This document shows positions 25,506 through 36,155 of a stretch of DNA of 64,000 bases, in pieces. The position numbers and the translations under genes were made by a program. Source of the DNA: Mycoplasma sp. Its GTDB lineage: Bacteria > Bacillota_I > Bacilli_A > Mycoplasmatales > Metamycoplasmataceae. The notes beneath the pieces were generated by a model that saw only the letters and a program-made list of their open reading frames with translations, was not told the origin of the DNA and made no database searches. Each line of letters opens with the position of its first letter. Positions within the stretch are counted from its first letter, which is position 1. The stretch lies in assembly GCA_024721275.1 (NCBI GenBank), contig JAMPIX010000001.1:186001-250000 (forward strand), in the 5' to 3' direction.

Positions 25506-26029
25506 ATGAAAAAGAAAATGAGAATTTAGCACTTATTACTGGTGATGAGATTAAACCTGATCATTATTGAGTAAGTCAATCATCTCAATCAAATACACCA
25601 GATGAAAGAAAACAATCTTGAGAAAATGACAAAATTAGAAATTTAAATAATTGAGTTTCTAAAAATCCAATAAATGATGAACCTTCAAAAGATCAAATTG
25701 ATAAGCTGATAGGTTTATTCCAAGATTATGAAGACCAAGTACTTGGAACACTTAGAAGGATAAGCTTAAGAGATGTTTTAACTCTGATGGACGCTTACTT
25801 TAGGGATCAAATGGATCAAGATAATATTCCAAGTAGAATTGTTATAATACCATTACCAATAGAATATCAAGAAGATGCAGAGCATCATAGAGTTAATATA
25901 AATGAAGGAATTAATATAGTTGTAGAAACAAGAAGCTCATTAGTTCATGGATACCTTATAGATACAGAAAGAGTTGTTAGTGTAGAAAAAGATTACGTAA
26001 AACGTCAATTAAGAATATTACCATATTAA
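25506..26029 (+). pseudogene. Truncated copy of the 26.2-kb lipoprotein joined out of frame to a lipoprotein start
   Basis: A normal RBS and ATG give M-K-K-K-M-R-I and then TAG at 25527. From about 25511 the DNA matches the internal part of the lipoprotein gene at 26734 onward almost base for base for some 200 bases, but in another frame. That frame stays open to TAA at 26029 and encodes the paralogue's C-terminal half, at first nearly identical, then alternating similar and divergent blocks. Signal peptide, linker and N-terminal third are missing. It is either a dead deletion product or an archived C-terminal variant that recombination could move into the intact gene. Confidence 0.75.
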
Positions 26030-26219
26030 TCACCAATTTTCCATACCTTAGTTTTAGGTACAAACTAAAAATAATAAATAAATAATAATTAAATAATAAT
26101 TAAATAAAACATTGTTAATAAATGTTTTAATTTGGTTAAAAGCATAAAAAATTATTTTTTTACTATATTTTATATATAATCATTACATAAGTAAATAAGT
26201 AAAAAGGTGTTTAACAAAT

Positions 26220-27275
26220 ATGAAAATGAAAATAATTACAGGATTTTTGGGTTCAGTTGTAATAACTGGAACAGTAGCAACAGTTGCTTCATGTGGATCT
26301 ACATCAATACAAAATGAAGATGAAAACACTTCTAGTACTTTGTCAACAAAAAGTGATACTTCTAATACTCAAACAGATGATGTTCAATCAAAACAACCAG
26401 TTACAACATCTTCAAGTAATAACCACGATCAAAAACAAACTATATCAACTCTTAGCAATAGTGAAAAAGAAATTGAAATAAATTTAGATAATTATGATAT
26501 TTCTCCAACATTAGAAGATATCAATAATTTTAAAAATGAAGAATCAAATTGAATTTATGAAGCTTCAAAAATAAGATTTGACACTCCGCTTTCAAATTGT
26601 GATATAAATTCAATTTTAGCTAATGTAAATCAAAACAATTATGAAAAATATGATCAGTATGCAACACAAAATGAAGAATTAAACTTTTTTATGAAATTTA
26701 GAAGAGGTTTTGCGATAAATAATGAATTTAAAAATGAAAATGAGAATTTAGCACTTATTACTGGTGATGAGATTAAACCTGATCATTATTGAGTAAGTCA
26801 ATCATCTCAATCAAATACACCAGATGAAAGAAAACAATCTTGAGAAAATGGCGATAATAGTATCAAAATTAGAAATTTAAATAATTGAGTTTCTAAAAAT
26901 CCAATAAATGATGAACCTTCAAAAGATCAAATTGATCAAATAATAAATTTAGTATATAAAAATGAAGACCAAGTACTTGGAACACTTAGAAGGATAAGCT
27001 TAAGAGATGTTTTTCCAATAATTTATAATTATTTTAAAGAGCATGAGAATGAAAATAAACCCTTAATTGTTACAATACCATTAATTAAAAATCAAATTCT
27101 TACATTAGGATTACCTGTAATTAATATAATTGTAGAGACAAGACAGCATTTAACTCAATATGGAATAAAAAATCTAGAAAGAGCAATTTATGTAACCGAA
27201 AACGGCGTAAAACGTTTATTAGGAATATTGCCATATAAATCACCAATTTTCTATAATCAAATTGCAGAAAATTAA
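26220..27275 (+). CDS. Surface lipoprotein with C-terminal domain shared with broken copy
   Basis: A 351-residue lipoprotein with lipobox VASC at about residues 23-26, a long Ser/Thr/Asn-rich linker to about residue 95, and a C-terminal domain containing L-G-T-L-R-R-I-S-L-R-D-V. I do not recognise the domain. The DNA from about 26734 to 26930 is almost identical to 25511-25700 upstream. TGA codons are read as Trp throughout. An AAAGGTG RBS lies about 13 bases before the ATG. Together with the preceding copy and the following lipoprotein it forms a surface-antigen cluster. Confidence 0.83.
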
Positions 27276-27387
27276 TAAAATACTGTTTTTTTAGCCAATG
27301 CTTTTCTATTGATTTATATATATAAAATGATTATTTTTCAAATATATAATATAATTTATATAAGTAATATTAAAAGAGGTATTTAAA

Positions 27388-30300
27388 ATGAAGAAAAAAA
27401 TGGTAGCAGGATTTTTAGGATCGATGGTGGTAGCAGGAACTGTAGCAACAGTTGCTTCTTGTGGTGTAGATGAAAATAATGCAGGGAATGTAGATAACTC
27501 AAATATTAAGGTCGGAAACAATATAGGCAAAAGACCAAATAATCCAAACGATTCATCAACAAATGTAGGAAAAACAACAAAACAAGTAGTTACGTCTCCT
27601 AGTGTTGATACATCTCATGATGTTGAAAAAACAAATCAAGTATCAAGTAATGAAAATTCTAATTACAAATCTGATGTTGATTCAAGTGCTATACAAACTA
27701 ATGTTAATGTGGTAAATAATTTAAATCAAACAAAGGAAGAATCTAATTTAATATCAAGATTAAACTCAGCATCAGTAGATGAAATTTTAAATGCAATTGG
27801 TTTAGTTCCTGATTCAAGCATAAATCCTGAATTAGTTTCTCCATCTTCATTAAAATTAAACGATTTAACAATTAATGGTGTAAATGGTGTATCTGCTAAA
27901 ATTTCGAGTTGATATGGACACTTTATACATGGTTCTATATCATTCCAAATAACATTAACAAAAGAAAACGAAAATTCTGATACTAAATTTATTATTGTTA
28001 ATGGTTATCAAACACCAATATTAGCTTCAACACAAGAATTAGTAACAGCAAATGAATTGATAAAAATGCAAGAATTAAATGAACCTTCTGCAAAAAATAT
28101 TGCTGAGTCACAAATGATAGTTCAACTATCAAAAGAAATTGAACTTGTAAAAGAAAAATCAAGATACCAAGAAGAGCAAATTTCATCTCTTAAATCATAT
28201 TTAGAAAATCCTTTAAATTCAGAAGCAATTCAAAATGAAATATTATTAGCATTACAAGTTAATTCTGATGCCAATAAATTACCATCAGAATTAAATTTAT
28301 CATCAAGAAATGTTGATACTACATTAAATCAAATTCCAGTTACATTAAAGGTGATCAAAGAAACACCAAACAATGAAGATGGAACTATTTTATTTGATGT
28401 AGCAATTCAAAACGGTTTATATCAAACACTTGTTCCTGTGTTGTCAAGTAATTGATTAACAATTGCAGATAAATTAAAAAACATTGATTCAAATGAGATT
28501 TTCAATGCATTAAAAATATATCCTTACAATAGTTTTTTACCTTCTTCAGTTCCAAACTTGGTTCCTGGATTAATAACATTATATGGTGAACAATTTATGA
28601 GAGATATTCAAAATTGAACTCCAAATGATAATGATGGATCAATTTCATTTGATTTTGCTTTACATAGTTTAAAAACTGGAAATCTTATATTCAATAGATC
28701 AATGACTTTAAGAGGTTATGAAACATCAGCTCAAGATATTATTGTAAAACATAATGCTGTTGAAAGAAAAAAATTAGCTACTGTTTCTAATGACCAAATT
28801 TTAAATGCAATTGGTTTAGTTCCTGATTCAAGCATAAATCCTAATCTAGTTTCTCAATCATCTTTAAAATTAACTGATTTAACAATCAATGGATTAAGTG
28901 GTGTAACTGCTGAAATAACAAATTGAAGTGGACATTTTGCTCAAGGTTCAATATCATTCCAAATAACATTATCAAAAGATGGAATAAATTCTAATATCAA
29001 ATTGATTATTGTTAATGGTTATCAAACACCAGAATTATTATCATCTCAAACAGCTATTCAGGAAGCAATCCAAGCTGAAAAAATAGCAAAAGCAACTGCT
29101 CAAGCAATGGCTCAAGAAGCAAGAACAATTGAAAATCAAATTGATGCAGATAGAATTGCAATTGATGACACAAAATTTGATTCATTAGCTTCAAGAGCAA
29201 ATGCAGAAGTAGAAAATAATGCTGATCAAGCAAGATATGAAGCAACACAAATTTCAAAGCTTAAATCATATTTAAATAATCCTTTAAATAATGAAGTAAT
29301 TCAAAACGGATTATTATCAGCATTACAAATTAATTCTAATGCTAATGAATTACCATCAGATTTTAATTTATCATCAAGAAGTGTTGATACTACATTAAAT
29401 AAAATACCAGCTACATTAAAAATAACTCGTGTAACACCAAACAATTTAGATGGAACAATTTTATTTGATGTGTCAATTGAAAAGTATTCATTTAAAATGA
29501 ATTTCCCATTATTGGTAAACAATTGATTATCAATTAAAGATAAACTAGCAAATAGTAATTCAAGAGATATTTTCACTCTTTTAAAACTATATTCTGATAG
29601 TCATGTTTTACCATCTTCAGTTCCAAACTTAACAAATGGAGTTATGACAATAGATGGAGAGCAATTCATGAGAGGTATTCAAAATTGAACTCCAAATGAT
29701 AATGATGGAACAATTTCTTTCGATCTTAAATTAATTAGTTTAAAAACTGGAAAACTTATATTTAGTAAATCAATGACTTTAAGAAATTATGAAACTTCTG
29801 CTCGTGATGTTATTGAAAAACACAATGCAGCTGAAAAAGATAAATTAGATAATGTTTCTAATGATCAAATTTTAAATGCAATTGGTTTAGTTCCTGATTC
29901 AAGCATAAATCCCAATCTAGTTTCTCAATCATCATTAAATTTAACTAATTTAACAATTAATGGAGAAAGAGATGTAACTGCTGAAATAACAAATTGAAGT
30001 GGACATTTTGCTCAAGGCTCAATATCATTCCAAATAACATTATCAAATGGAACAGTAAGTGCTAATAGATTTATGATTGTAAAAGGATTCCAAACAATAG
30101 AACAACTTGAAAATCAAAAAGCACAAGCACAAGCATTAGCACAAACAGATGTAACAACACAGGCAGATTCTACACAAACAGAAACACCAGTTTCTACAGA
30201 ATCTACAACAAAACCAACAACATCTTCAGTAGTTGATACATCTTCAAAAATAAATGATAATCATGAAGAATATATAACTAATTTAGATAAAGCATCTAAC

Positions 30301-30666
30301 GAACAAGTTTTAAATGCAATTGGTTTAGTTCCTGATTCAAGCATAAATCCTAAATCAGTTTCTCCATCTTTATTAAAATTAAGTGATTTAACAATTAATG
30401 GATTAAGTGGTGTAAATGTTAAAATAGAAAATTGAAAACCACATTTTGCCGAAGGATCAATATCATTCCTGATTACATTGACAAAAGGAAGAGAAACTTC
30501 TAAAACTAGATATGTTATTGTTAAAGGATATCACAAAGATCCAAGTCATGTAGAATCAGTAACTACAAAAACAAACACAGAAAGTACTGCTGGAACAGAA
30601 ATTTATGAAACTACAGATTCAGCACAACCAGCACCTTCTGATGATCAAACAAAATTAAATAAATAA
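27388..30666 (+). CDS. 1092-residue modular repeat lipoprotein
   Basis: A lipoprotein with lipobox VASC at about residues 22-25 and an Asn/Ser/Thr-rich linker. The body is built from three module types in the order A-B-C-A-B-C-A-A. Module A contains I-L-N-A-I-G-L-V-P-D-S-S-I-N-P; module B contains L-K-S-Y-L and F-N-L-S-S-R (or L-N-L-S-S-R); module C contains I-Q-N-W-T-P-N-D-N-D-G. The A copies are nearly identical at DNA level. Coiled-coil linkers rich in Gln, Ala and Glu separate some modules. Function unknown; the structure suits size and sequence variation by recombination. AGAGG RBS. Confidence 0.87.
27775..30545 (+). repeat. Four near-identical module A direct repeats inside lipoprotein gene
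   Basis: Copies of module A start near 27775, 28785, 29855 and 30295. Each holds an almost invariant core of about 45 bases coding for N-A-I-G-L-V-P-D-S-S-I-N-P. Modules B (near 28180 and 29260) and C (near 28460 and 29535) are each present twice between them. Confidence 0.85.
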
Positions 30667-30781
30667 TTTAAATCATAAGTTATTTTAGCTTATATTTTTT
30701 CTTTTTTGCGGTCTAAAAATGGGTAAATATTTATGAAACAAAAAAATATTCATATTTAGGTCACCTATTATAAAAAAAGTG

Positions 30782-30787
30782 TATAAT
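30782..30787 (+). promoter_or_regulatory. -10 box of the tRNA operon
   Basis: TATAAT stands 32 bases before the first tRNA; the six tRNAs follow with gaps of one to four bases and so are one transcript. Confidence 0.6.
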
Positions 30788-30819
30788 TATATAGCAATTT
30801 ATATTATTGTGATGTGTGT

Positions 30820-30895
30820 GCCTTCATAGCTCAGTTGGTAGAGCGCTCGGCTGTTAACCGATCGGTCACAGGTTCGAGTCCTGTTGAAGGCGCCA
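30820..30895 (+). tRNA. tRNA-Asn(GTT)
   Basis: The cloverleaf has acceptor stem GCCTTCA/TGAAGGC, D-loop AGTTGGTA, anticodon loop CTGTTAA, T-loop GGTTCGAGTCC and an encoded CCA end. Confidence 0.95.
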
Positions 30896-30896
30896 T

Positions 30897-30972
30897 GGCC
30901 CGTTGGTGAAGCGGTTAACACACATGGTTTTCATCCATGCATTCACGGGTTCAAGTCCCGTACGGGTCACCA
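30897..30972 (+). tRNA. tRNA-Glu(TTC)
   Basis: The acceptor stem GGCCCGT/ACGGGTC pairs, with anticodon loop TTTTCAT, T-arm GGGTTCAAGTCCC and encoded CCA. It is the substrate of gltX in this window. Confidence 0.95.
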
Positions 30973-30975
30973 TTT

Positions 30976-31051
30976 GGAACGTTAGCTCAGTTGGGAGAGC
31001 ATCGCCCTTACAAGGCGAGGGTCACAGGTTCGAGCCCTGTACGTTCCACCA
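30976..31051 (+). tRNA. tRNA-Val(TAC)
   Basis: Acceptor stem GGAACGT/ACGTTCC, anticodon loop CTTACAA, T-arm GGTTCGAGCC and encoded CCA. Confidence 0.95.
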
Positions 31052-31052
31052 C

Positions 31053-31128
31053 GCCGTCTTAGCTCAGCTGGTAGAGCAATCGACTTGTAATCGATAGGTC
31101 GTAGGTTCGACTCCTATAGACGGCACCA
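31053..31128 (+). tRNA. tRNA-Thr(TGT)
   Basis: Acceptor stem GCCGTCT/AGACGGC, anticodon loop CTTGTAA, T-arm AGGTTCGACTCCT and encoded CCA. Confidence 0.95.
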
Positions 31129-31132
31129 AGAT

Positions 31133-31208
31133 GCGCCCTTAGCTCAGCTGGTAGAGCACTCGGCTTTTAACCGATTGGTCAGAAGTTCAAATCTTCTAGG
31201 GCGTACCA
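31133..31208 (+). tRNA. tRNA-Lys(TTT)
   Basis: Acceptor stem GCGCCCT/AGGGCGT, anticodon loop CTTTTAA, T-arm GAAGTTCAAATCTTC and encoded CCA. Confidence 0.95.
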
Positions 31209-31211
31209 TGA

Positions 31212-31296
31212 GCGCGAGTGGTGAAATTGGCAGACACGCTAGATTTAGGCTCTAGTGCTTTACGGCGTAAGGGTTCAAGTCCCTTCTCGCGCACCA
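31212..31296 (+). tRNA. tRNA-Leu(TAG)
   Basis: An 85-base class II tRNA with long variable arm. Acceptor stem GCGCGAG/CTCGCGC, anticodon loop around TTTAGGC, encoded CCA. Confidence 0.95.
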
Positions 31297-31324
31297 TTTG
31301 GTCTGTTAATCAACCATCAATTAC

Positions 31325-31351
31325 AAACTATGCTAAGTCATAGTTTTTTTA
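31325..31351 (+). terminator. Terminator of the tRNA operon
   Basis: Arms AAACTATG and CATAGTTT around a six-base loop, followed by Ts. Confidence 0.8.
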
Positions 31352-31375
31352 TTATAAAATGTATATTTAAAAAAA

Positions 31376-31396
31376 TTTTTTTGACTTTTGTATAAT
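31376..31396 (+). promoter_or_regulatory. Promoter of first tandem lipoprotein
   Basis: T7 run at 31376-31382 followed by a TATAAT box at 31391-31396. The downstream leader is nearly identical to that of the next paralogue. Confidence 0.5.
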
Positions 31397-31459
31397 TGTT
31401 ATGTGTTCTTAAAGCACTAAAATACTAAAAATAAATAAATAAAAAGGAATTATAAAAAA

Positions 31460-32584
31460 ATGAAAAAAATAATATTAACAATGGGATCTCTTGCAATGGC
31501 AGCTACAGCTACTGTTGGAACAGTTCTTACAGTAGCATCTTGTGGAGAAACAGGATCAGTTACTGCAAAAGGGGAATATGATGCTAACTCAAAACGTTTA
31601 TCATTAAACGTAGTAGCAGATAATGTTTGAATAAGTACAATTACAGATGATTTCCCTACAATGGATGAAAATGGTGCATTATCAGGAATTTTTCCACCTC
31701 CATTTGTTGAAAAATTAGTGGAATTAATCCCTAATATTACAACAGAAATAAAATCATCAAAAACTTATGAAGAAGCTACAAACGTACAAATGTTTAAACA
31801 AGCTTCAAATAAACCATGATTAAACGCACCTGTTGATTTAACAAAATTAGGAGAAGTTGCACAAGCTCTACTTCCAGCATATTACAGCGCAAAAACAGCT
31901 ACAGATATAACTACTGGTTTAGCATCAGCTAAAAATTTAGGAGATGTTTTAAAATTATTTAATGATGCTAAATATGCAGATTCTCCAAAAATTTCTGATG
32001 ATAATCCTCAAGTTTTAGCTGACGCAGTAACAAGCGATCCAATAAATGCTGTTTCATATATGTTATTACTAGTTGGATTTACACAAGCAAAACCTGGAGA
32101 TGAGTATCATGTATTACCAGAATTATCAAAAAATAAAGCTATGCAAGTATATATAAATGATGATTCTATGTTATCTACAGAATCAACAGTTAAACAATTA
32201 GATGATTTATGAGGTGATTTAGGAAGTAAAATGATATCATCTATTGATGATCCATCACCTTGAGCAAGTGCAACAGGAATTTCATTCAAAGGCGATTCTC
32301 CAAAAACACTTAATAAACTTAAAACAACAATCGAAGGTTTCTTAAATCCACCTGTAGAAGGAGGACCTGTATTTCCACCTACAAATGCTACAACATTAAC
32401 AGGACTGTTTGATAATGTTGATGCAGTACTTTCAGGATCAAAAGCAAGAACTATTATAGAAACTCCAGCAGCGGGTACATTAACAAAATCTCAAATTGAT
32501 CTTTATAAAAAATTATCTGCCAATAATCCACAAGGAAAAGCAGCCTTCTTAATTTACGCAGCGCAAGAATTAACAAAAGCTTAA
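31460..32584 (+). CDS. Tandem lipoprotein paralogue 1
   Basis: A 374-residue lipoprotein with signal peptide and lipobox VASC at about residues 25-28. It is not recognised beyond its paralogues. Shared blocks are L-S-L-N-V-V-A-D-N, I-T-D-D-F-P, K-N-L-G-D, M-Q-V-Y-I-N-D-D and the C-terminal L-I-Y-A-A-Q-E-L-T-K-A. Ala, Thr and Leu dominate, suggesting a soluble mostly helical domain. AAGGAATT serves as RBS. Start and end of the gene are almost base-identical to the next copy, while the middle has diverged. No transporter or enzyme motif is visible. Confidence 0.87.
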
Positions 32585-32613
32585 TAAATTCATTGAATTA
32601 AAATTTTAATTAG

Positions 32614-32646
32614 ACAATAGACATATTAATGTTTATTGTTTTTTTA
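32614..32646 (+). terminator. Terminator after tandem lipoprotein 1
   Basis: Arms ACAATAGAC and GTTTATTGT (one G-U pair) with T run; repeated almost unchanged after the next gene. Confidence 0.75.
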
Positions 32647-32759
32647 TAATAATATATAGTCAAAAAAACTTATGAAACGTAAATAATATATGTACTTTAT
32701 GACTAATTAAAATTATTAAAACAAATATCTTGCAATTAAGGATTTGGTAATATAAGCTC

Positions 32760-32773
32760 TTTTTTTGTATAAT
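32760..32773 (+). promoter_or_regulatory. Promoter of second tandem lipoprotein
   Basis: T7 tract at 32760-32766 directly before a TATAAT box at 32768-32773, then a leader shared with the first paralogue. Confidence 0.5.
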
Positions 32774-32832
32774 TGTTATGTGTTTTTAAAGCACTAAAAT
32801 ACTAAAAATAAATAAAAAGGAATTATAAAAAA

Positions 32833-33963
32833 ATGAAAAAAATAATATTAACAATGGGATCTCTTGCAATGGCAGCTACAGCTACCGTTGGAACAGTTCT
32901 TACAGTAGCATCATGTGGCGAAGGTGGTGACACATCAGCAAAAGGTGAGTATGATGCAACATCAAAAACATTATCATTAAACGTTGTTGCTGATAATGCT
33001 TGATTAAGCACAATTACAGATGATTTCCCTGGCGAAGATGCTAATGGACATTTAACAGGAGAATTACCAGGAGCACTTGTTGAAAAATTAGTAGATCTAA
33101 TACCAAACATTACAACTGAGTTAAAATCATCAAATACATTTGAAGAAGCAACAAAAGTACAATTATTTAAACAAGTTGCAAATGAACCTTGATTAAATGC
33201 ACCAATCGATCTATCAACACCAGATAAAACAATACCTCTTGAAGTGTTGAACGAGTATTATGATGCAACTACAGCTCAGAAAATATCAACAGATTTAGCA
33301 GCAACAAAAAATTTAGGAGATATTATGAAAGTATTTAATGATGCTACATATACAGCTGCTCCTAAAGTTACGCCAAATTCTCCAAGAGATCTAAATAATG
33401 CAATAGTAAAGGATCCGTTAAATTTACTATCATATATACTTGTATTTAATTCTTTCCAACAAACATTACCTGGAAATGAATTCCATGTATTACCTTTAAT
33501 GAAAAATAAAACTATGCAAGTTTATATAAATAACGATGCTATGCTTAATCCTGTAGCTGGACAAAAAGCACTTAACGATTTATGAAGCGCTTTAGGTGCA
33601 GATATGTCTGATGCAAATGGCCAATGAGCTGGTGCAACAGGGGTAACATTTAAAGCTCATGAAAATGCAAAATCACTAAATACACTTGCTAAAAATATTA
33701 ATGGTTTCCTAAAAAATGAAAATGGAAAAAGCACAATAAATATTGATAAAGGACATTTTACAACATTAGGAGAATTAATGAATGCGTTAGGTAATGTTCT
33801 AACTGGACCTAATGCAAACGATATTATAGAAACTCCAGCAGCAGGTACATTAACAAAATCTCAAATTGATTTATATAAAGAAATATCTAAAGGTTCAGCT
33901 TTAAGTGGAATATCACATACAGCCTTATTAATTTACGCAGCGCAAGAATTAACAAAAGCTTAA
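32833..33963 (+). CDS. Tandem lipoprotein paralogue 2
   Basis: A 376-residue lipoprotein closely related to the preceding one: the first 29 residues are identical, and the last 30 share I-I-E-T-P-A-A-G-T-L-T-K-S-Q-I-D-L-Y-K and the same C-terminus. The central region keeps the same block order with many substitutions. Lipobox VASC at about residues 25-28. It has its own promoter, AAGGAATT RBS and terminator, so each copy is expressed separately. Function unknown. Confidence 0.87.
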
Positions 33964-33991
33964 TAAATTCATTGAATTAAAATTTAATTAG

Positions 33992-34023
33992 ACAATAGAC
34001 ATATTAATGTTTATTGTTTTTTT
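33992..34023 (+). terminator. Terminator after tandem lipoprotein 2
   Basis: Same hairpin as after paralogue 1, with T run. Confidence 0.75.
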
Positions 34024-34160
34024 ATTATAAATATAAATAATATATACTAGAAGAATAAGTAAATCTATTAAAAATATTTTTTTGTAATTATATTTGCTTA
34101 TAAATAGGTTAGTATCAACACTTTCTTTAAAAAAAAATAAAATAAAATTAATAAATTATG

Positions 34161-34175
34161 TTTTTTTTGTATAAT
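34161..34175 (+). promoter_or_regulatory. Promoter of third tandem lipoprotein
   Basis: T8 tract at 34161-34168 directly before TATAAT at 34170-34175; AAGGAG RBS follows near the gene. Confidence 0.5.
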
Positions 34176-34212
34176 GTATGTGTTGAAAAATAAACAACAA
34201 GGAGAAAAATAA

Positions 34213-35283
34213 ATGAAAAAAATTATATTAACAATGGGATCTCTTGCAATGGCAGCTACAGCTACCGTTGGAACAGTTCTTACAGTAGCATCATGTGGTT
34301 CATCTTCTGATGATAATTCAGCTGATGCTACATTCGATGATAAAACAAAACAATTATCATTAAACATTTCAACAACAGGTTGACCTTCACTTTTAGTTGA
34401 TAGTGTAGATGCAGAAAATCAAACAAAAGTTGATGCATTAACACCAAATGTTACTAGTGAACTTAAAGAAGGAACATTTAATGCTGCTACAAGTTTCCAA
34501 GTATTTAAACAAGATACAGACATGCCTTGATTAAATTACCCTGTAACAATGACAATGCTTAAATCAGCTTTAATAGCACCAAAAATACTTGATTTCTTAT
34601 ATTCAGCTGATGATTTTACAAAACTAACTAAAGCTATAAATGCTTCAAAAAATTTAGGAGATTTAGAAAAAGCTTTTGATGATGTTACTTTTGTAAACAA
34701 TCCTGTTAACAAACAAATGCCTGATGAAGCAATAAAAGCTATGACAGCAGATAAAATTGCACCACTTGCAGCAACAATAGTTGGTTATACTGCTACTTGA
34801 GTAAATCCTGGTTTTGAATTCCATAATGTTGTAGGTGATGACAAAATTGTACATACATACATAAGCGATAATTCAATGACAAAATCTGATACAGAAGCTG
34901 CATCATTAAACACATTATGAGATACTTTTGGGAAAAGCGTAGCTACACAAATAGCACCTGATCCAGCATTGAAAGGAATTACTTTTAGTAGAGCAAAACC
35001 AAAATCTCTTGGTGATCTAGCAACTTTATTAAATGCTATTGTTACTCCAAAAGCAACAACAGGTACACCTGCAGCAATTCCAGCTAATAAACAAGGAACA
35101 TTAAATGATATTGCTGCTTCTTTAAATACAGCTATAGCTGGAACAACTGGTGCTACTCCTACATATGTAATAACAAAAGGTGATAACGTTACAGCTGATC
35201 AAATGACTTTATTTGGTAAGCTTACTGATACACTTGCAAAAACAGGTTATTTATTATATGTAGCACAAATGAAAGCTGCTTAA
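34213..35283 (+). CDS. Tandem lipoprotein paralogue 3
   Basis: A 356-residue lipoprotein whose first 29 residues match the two upstream paralogues, while the mature part is more diverged. Still shared are the L-S-L-N start of the mature domain, the F-K-Q and P-W-L-N segments, K-N-L-G-D and the ending L-L-Y-V-A-Q-M-K-A-A. Lipobox VASC at about residues 25-28. AAGGAG RBS. It is probably the oldest or fastest-changing copy. Function unknown. Confidence 0.86.
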
Positions 35284-35316
35284 TATTTTTTAACAATAAT
35301 AAAATAATTAATTACA

Positions 35317-35353
35317 AAATAGTAAACTTTTCGAGGTTTACTATTTTTTTTTT
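35317..35353 (+). terminator. Terminator after tandem lipoprotein 3
   Basis: Arms AATAGTAAAC and GTTTACTATT around TTTTCGAG, then a long T run. Confidence 0.88.
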
Positions 35354-35369
35354 AAATATAATAATATAT

Positions 35370-36152
35370 ATGATAATTAAAAACAATAAACTTCTTGTTA
35401 AGGTAGAAAATAATTTAATATCATCAATTATTTTTGATAAAAAAGAAGTATTAAACAAAACAAAAATTTGACAAAAAAAATTTCCGATTTTATTTCCGGT
35501 AATAGGTATTTCAAATGGATGATTAAGAAATAATGAAATAATCGAATTAAAAAAGCATGGTTATTGAAATGACATTGATTTTGAAATATCTAAAATTTCA
35601 AATGAAAACATTTCTTTAGAAGGTATGTTAAATAATTCTATTTATCCTTATTCTTTTGATATTAATCAAGAAATACTATTAAATGACAATTCGATAATTA
35701 TTTCAACAAAAATAAAAAATACATCAAATGAAAAAGCATTTTTTCAATTTGGTTATCATCCTGCATTTAATATTGATGATTCATCAAAATTGAATATTAA
35801 AAGCTCTAAAGTTATAGAAACTCATTTGGATGGTTTAATAAAAGAAACAAAAATGGATTCTGATATTTCTATATCATCATTGGAGTTTCCAGATGTTGAT
35901 ACATATAGCTTTTTTGATTCAAATAAAATAAAATTAATTAATAAAGATATGATAATTGATGTTGAACATAATCACAAAATTATATCTATATGAAGAAAAG
36001 ATAAAGAAAAATTTATTTGTCTTGAACCTTGAAGTAATTTACCTGATATTGCTACAAAAGCAAAACCAGATCCAAACACAAAAGATTTAGATTATTTAGA
36101 ACCTAATGAATATAAAACATATGAAATGAAAATTTCTTTTATAAATAATTAA
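35370..36152 (+). CDS. Aldose 1-epimerase-like protein
   Basis: A 260-residue galactose mutarotase-fold protein. Signs are F-P-I-L-F-P-V-I-G near residue 32, the active-site region F-G-Y-H-P-A-F-N near 127 (catalytic His), and the late I-C-L-E-P-W-S-N-L-P-D near 220 with the catalytic Glu. It would interconvert sugar anomers in the cytoplasm; the exact sugar is unknown. TATAAT at 35357-35362 lies seven bases before the ATG without an RBS, a leaderless arrangement. It is convergent with the next lipoprotein. Confidence 0.82.
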
Positions 36153-36155
36153 TTA

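Noticed and set aside
30903-31097. 64-residue open frame over the tRNA genes
   Set aside because: It lies entirely within tRNA-Glu, tRNA-Val and tRNA-Thr.
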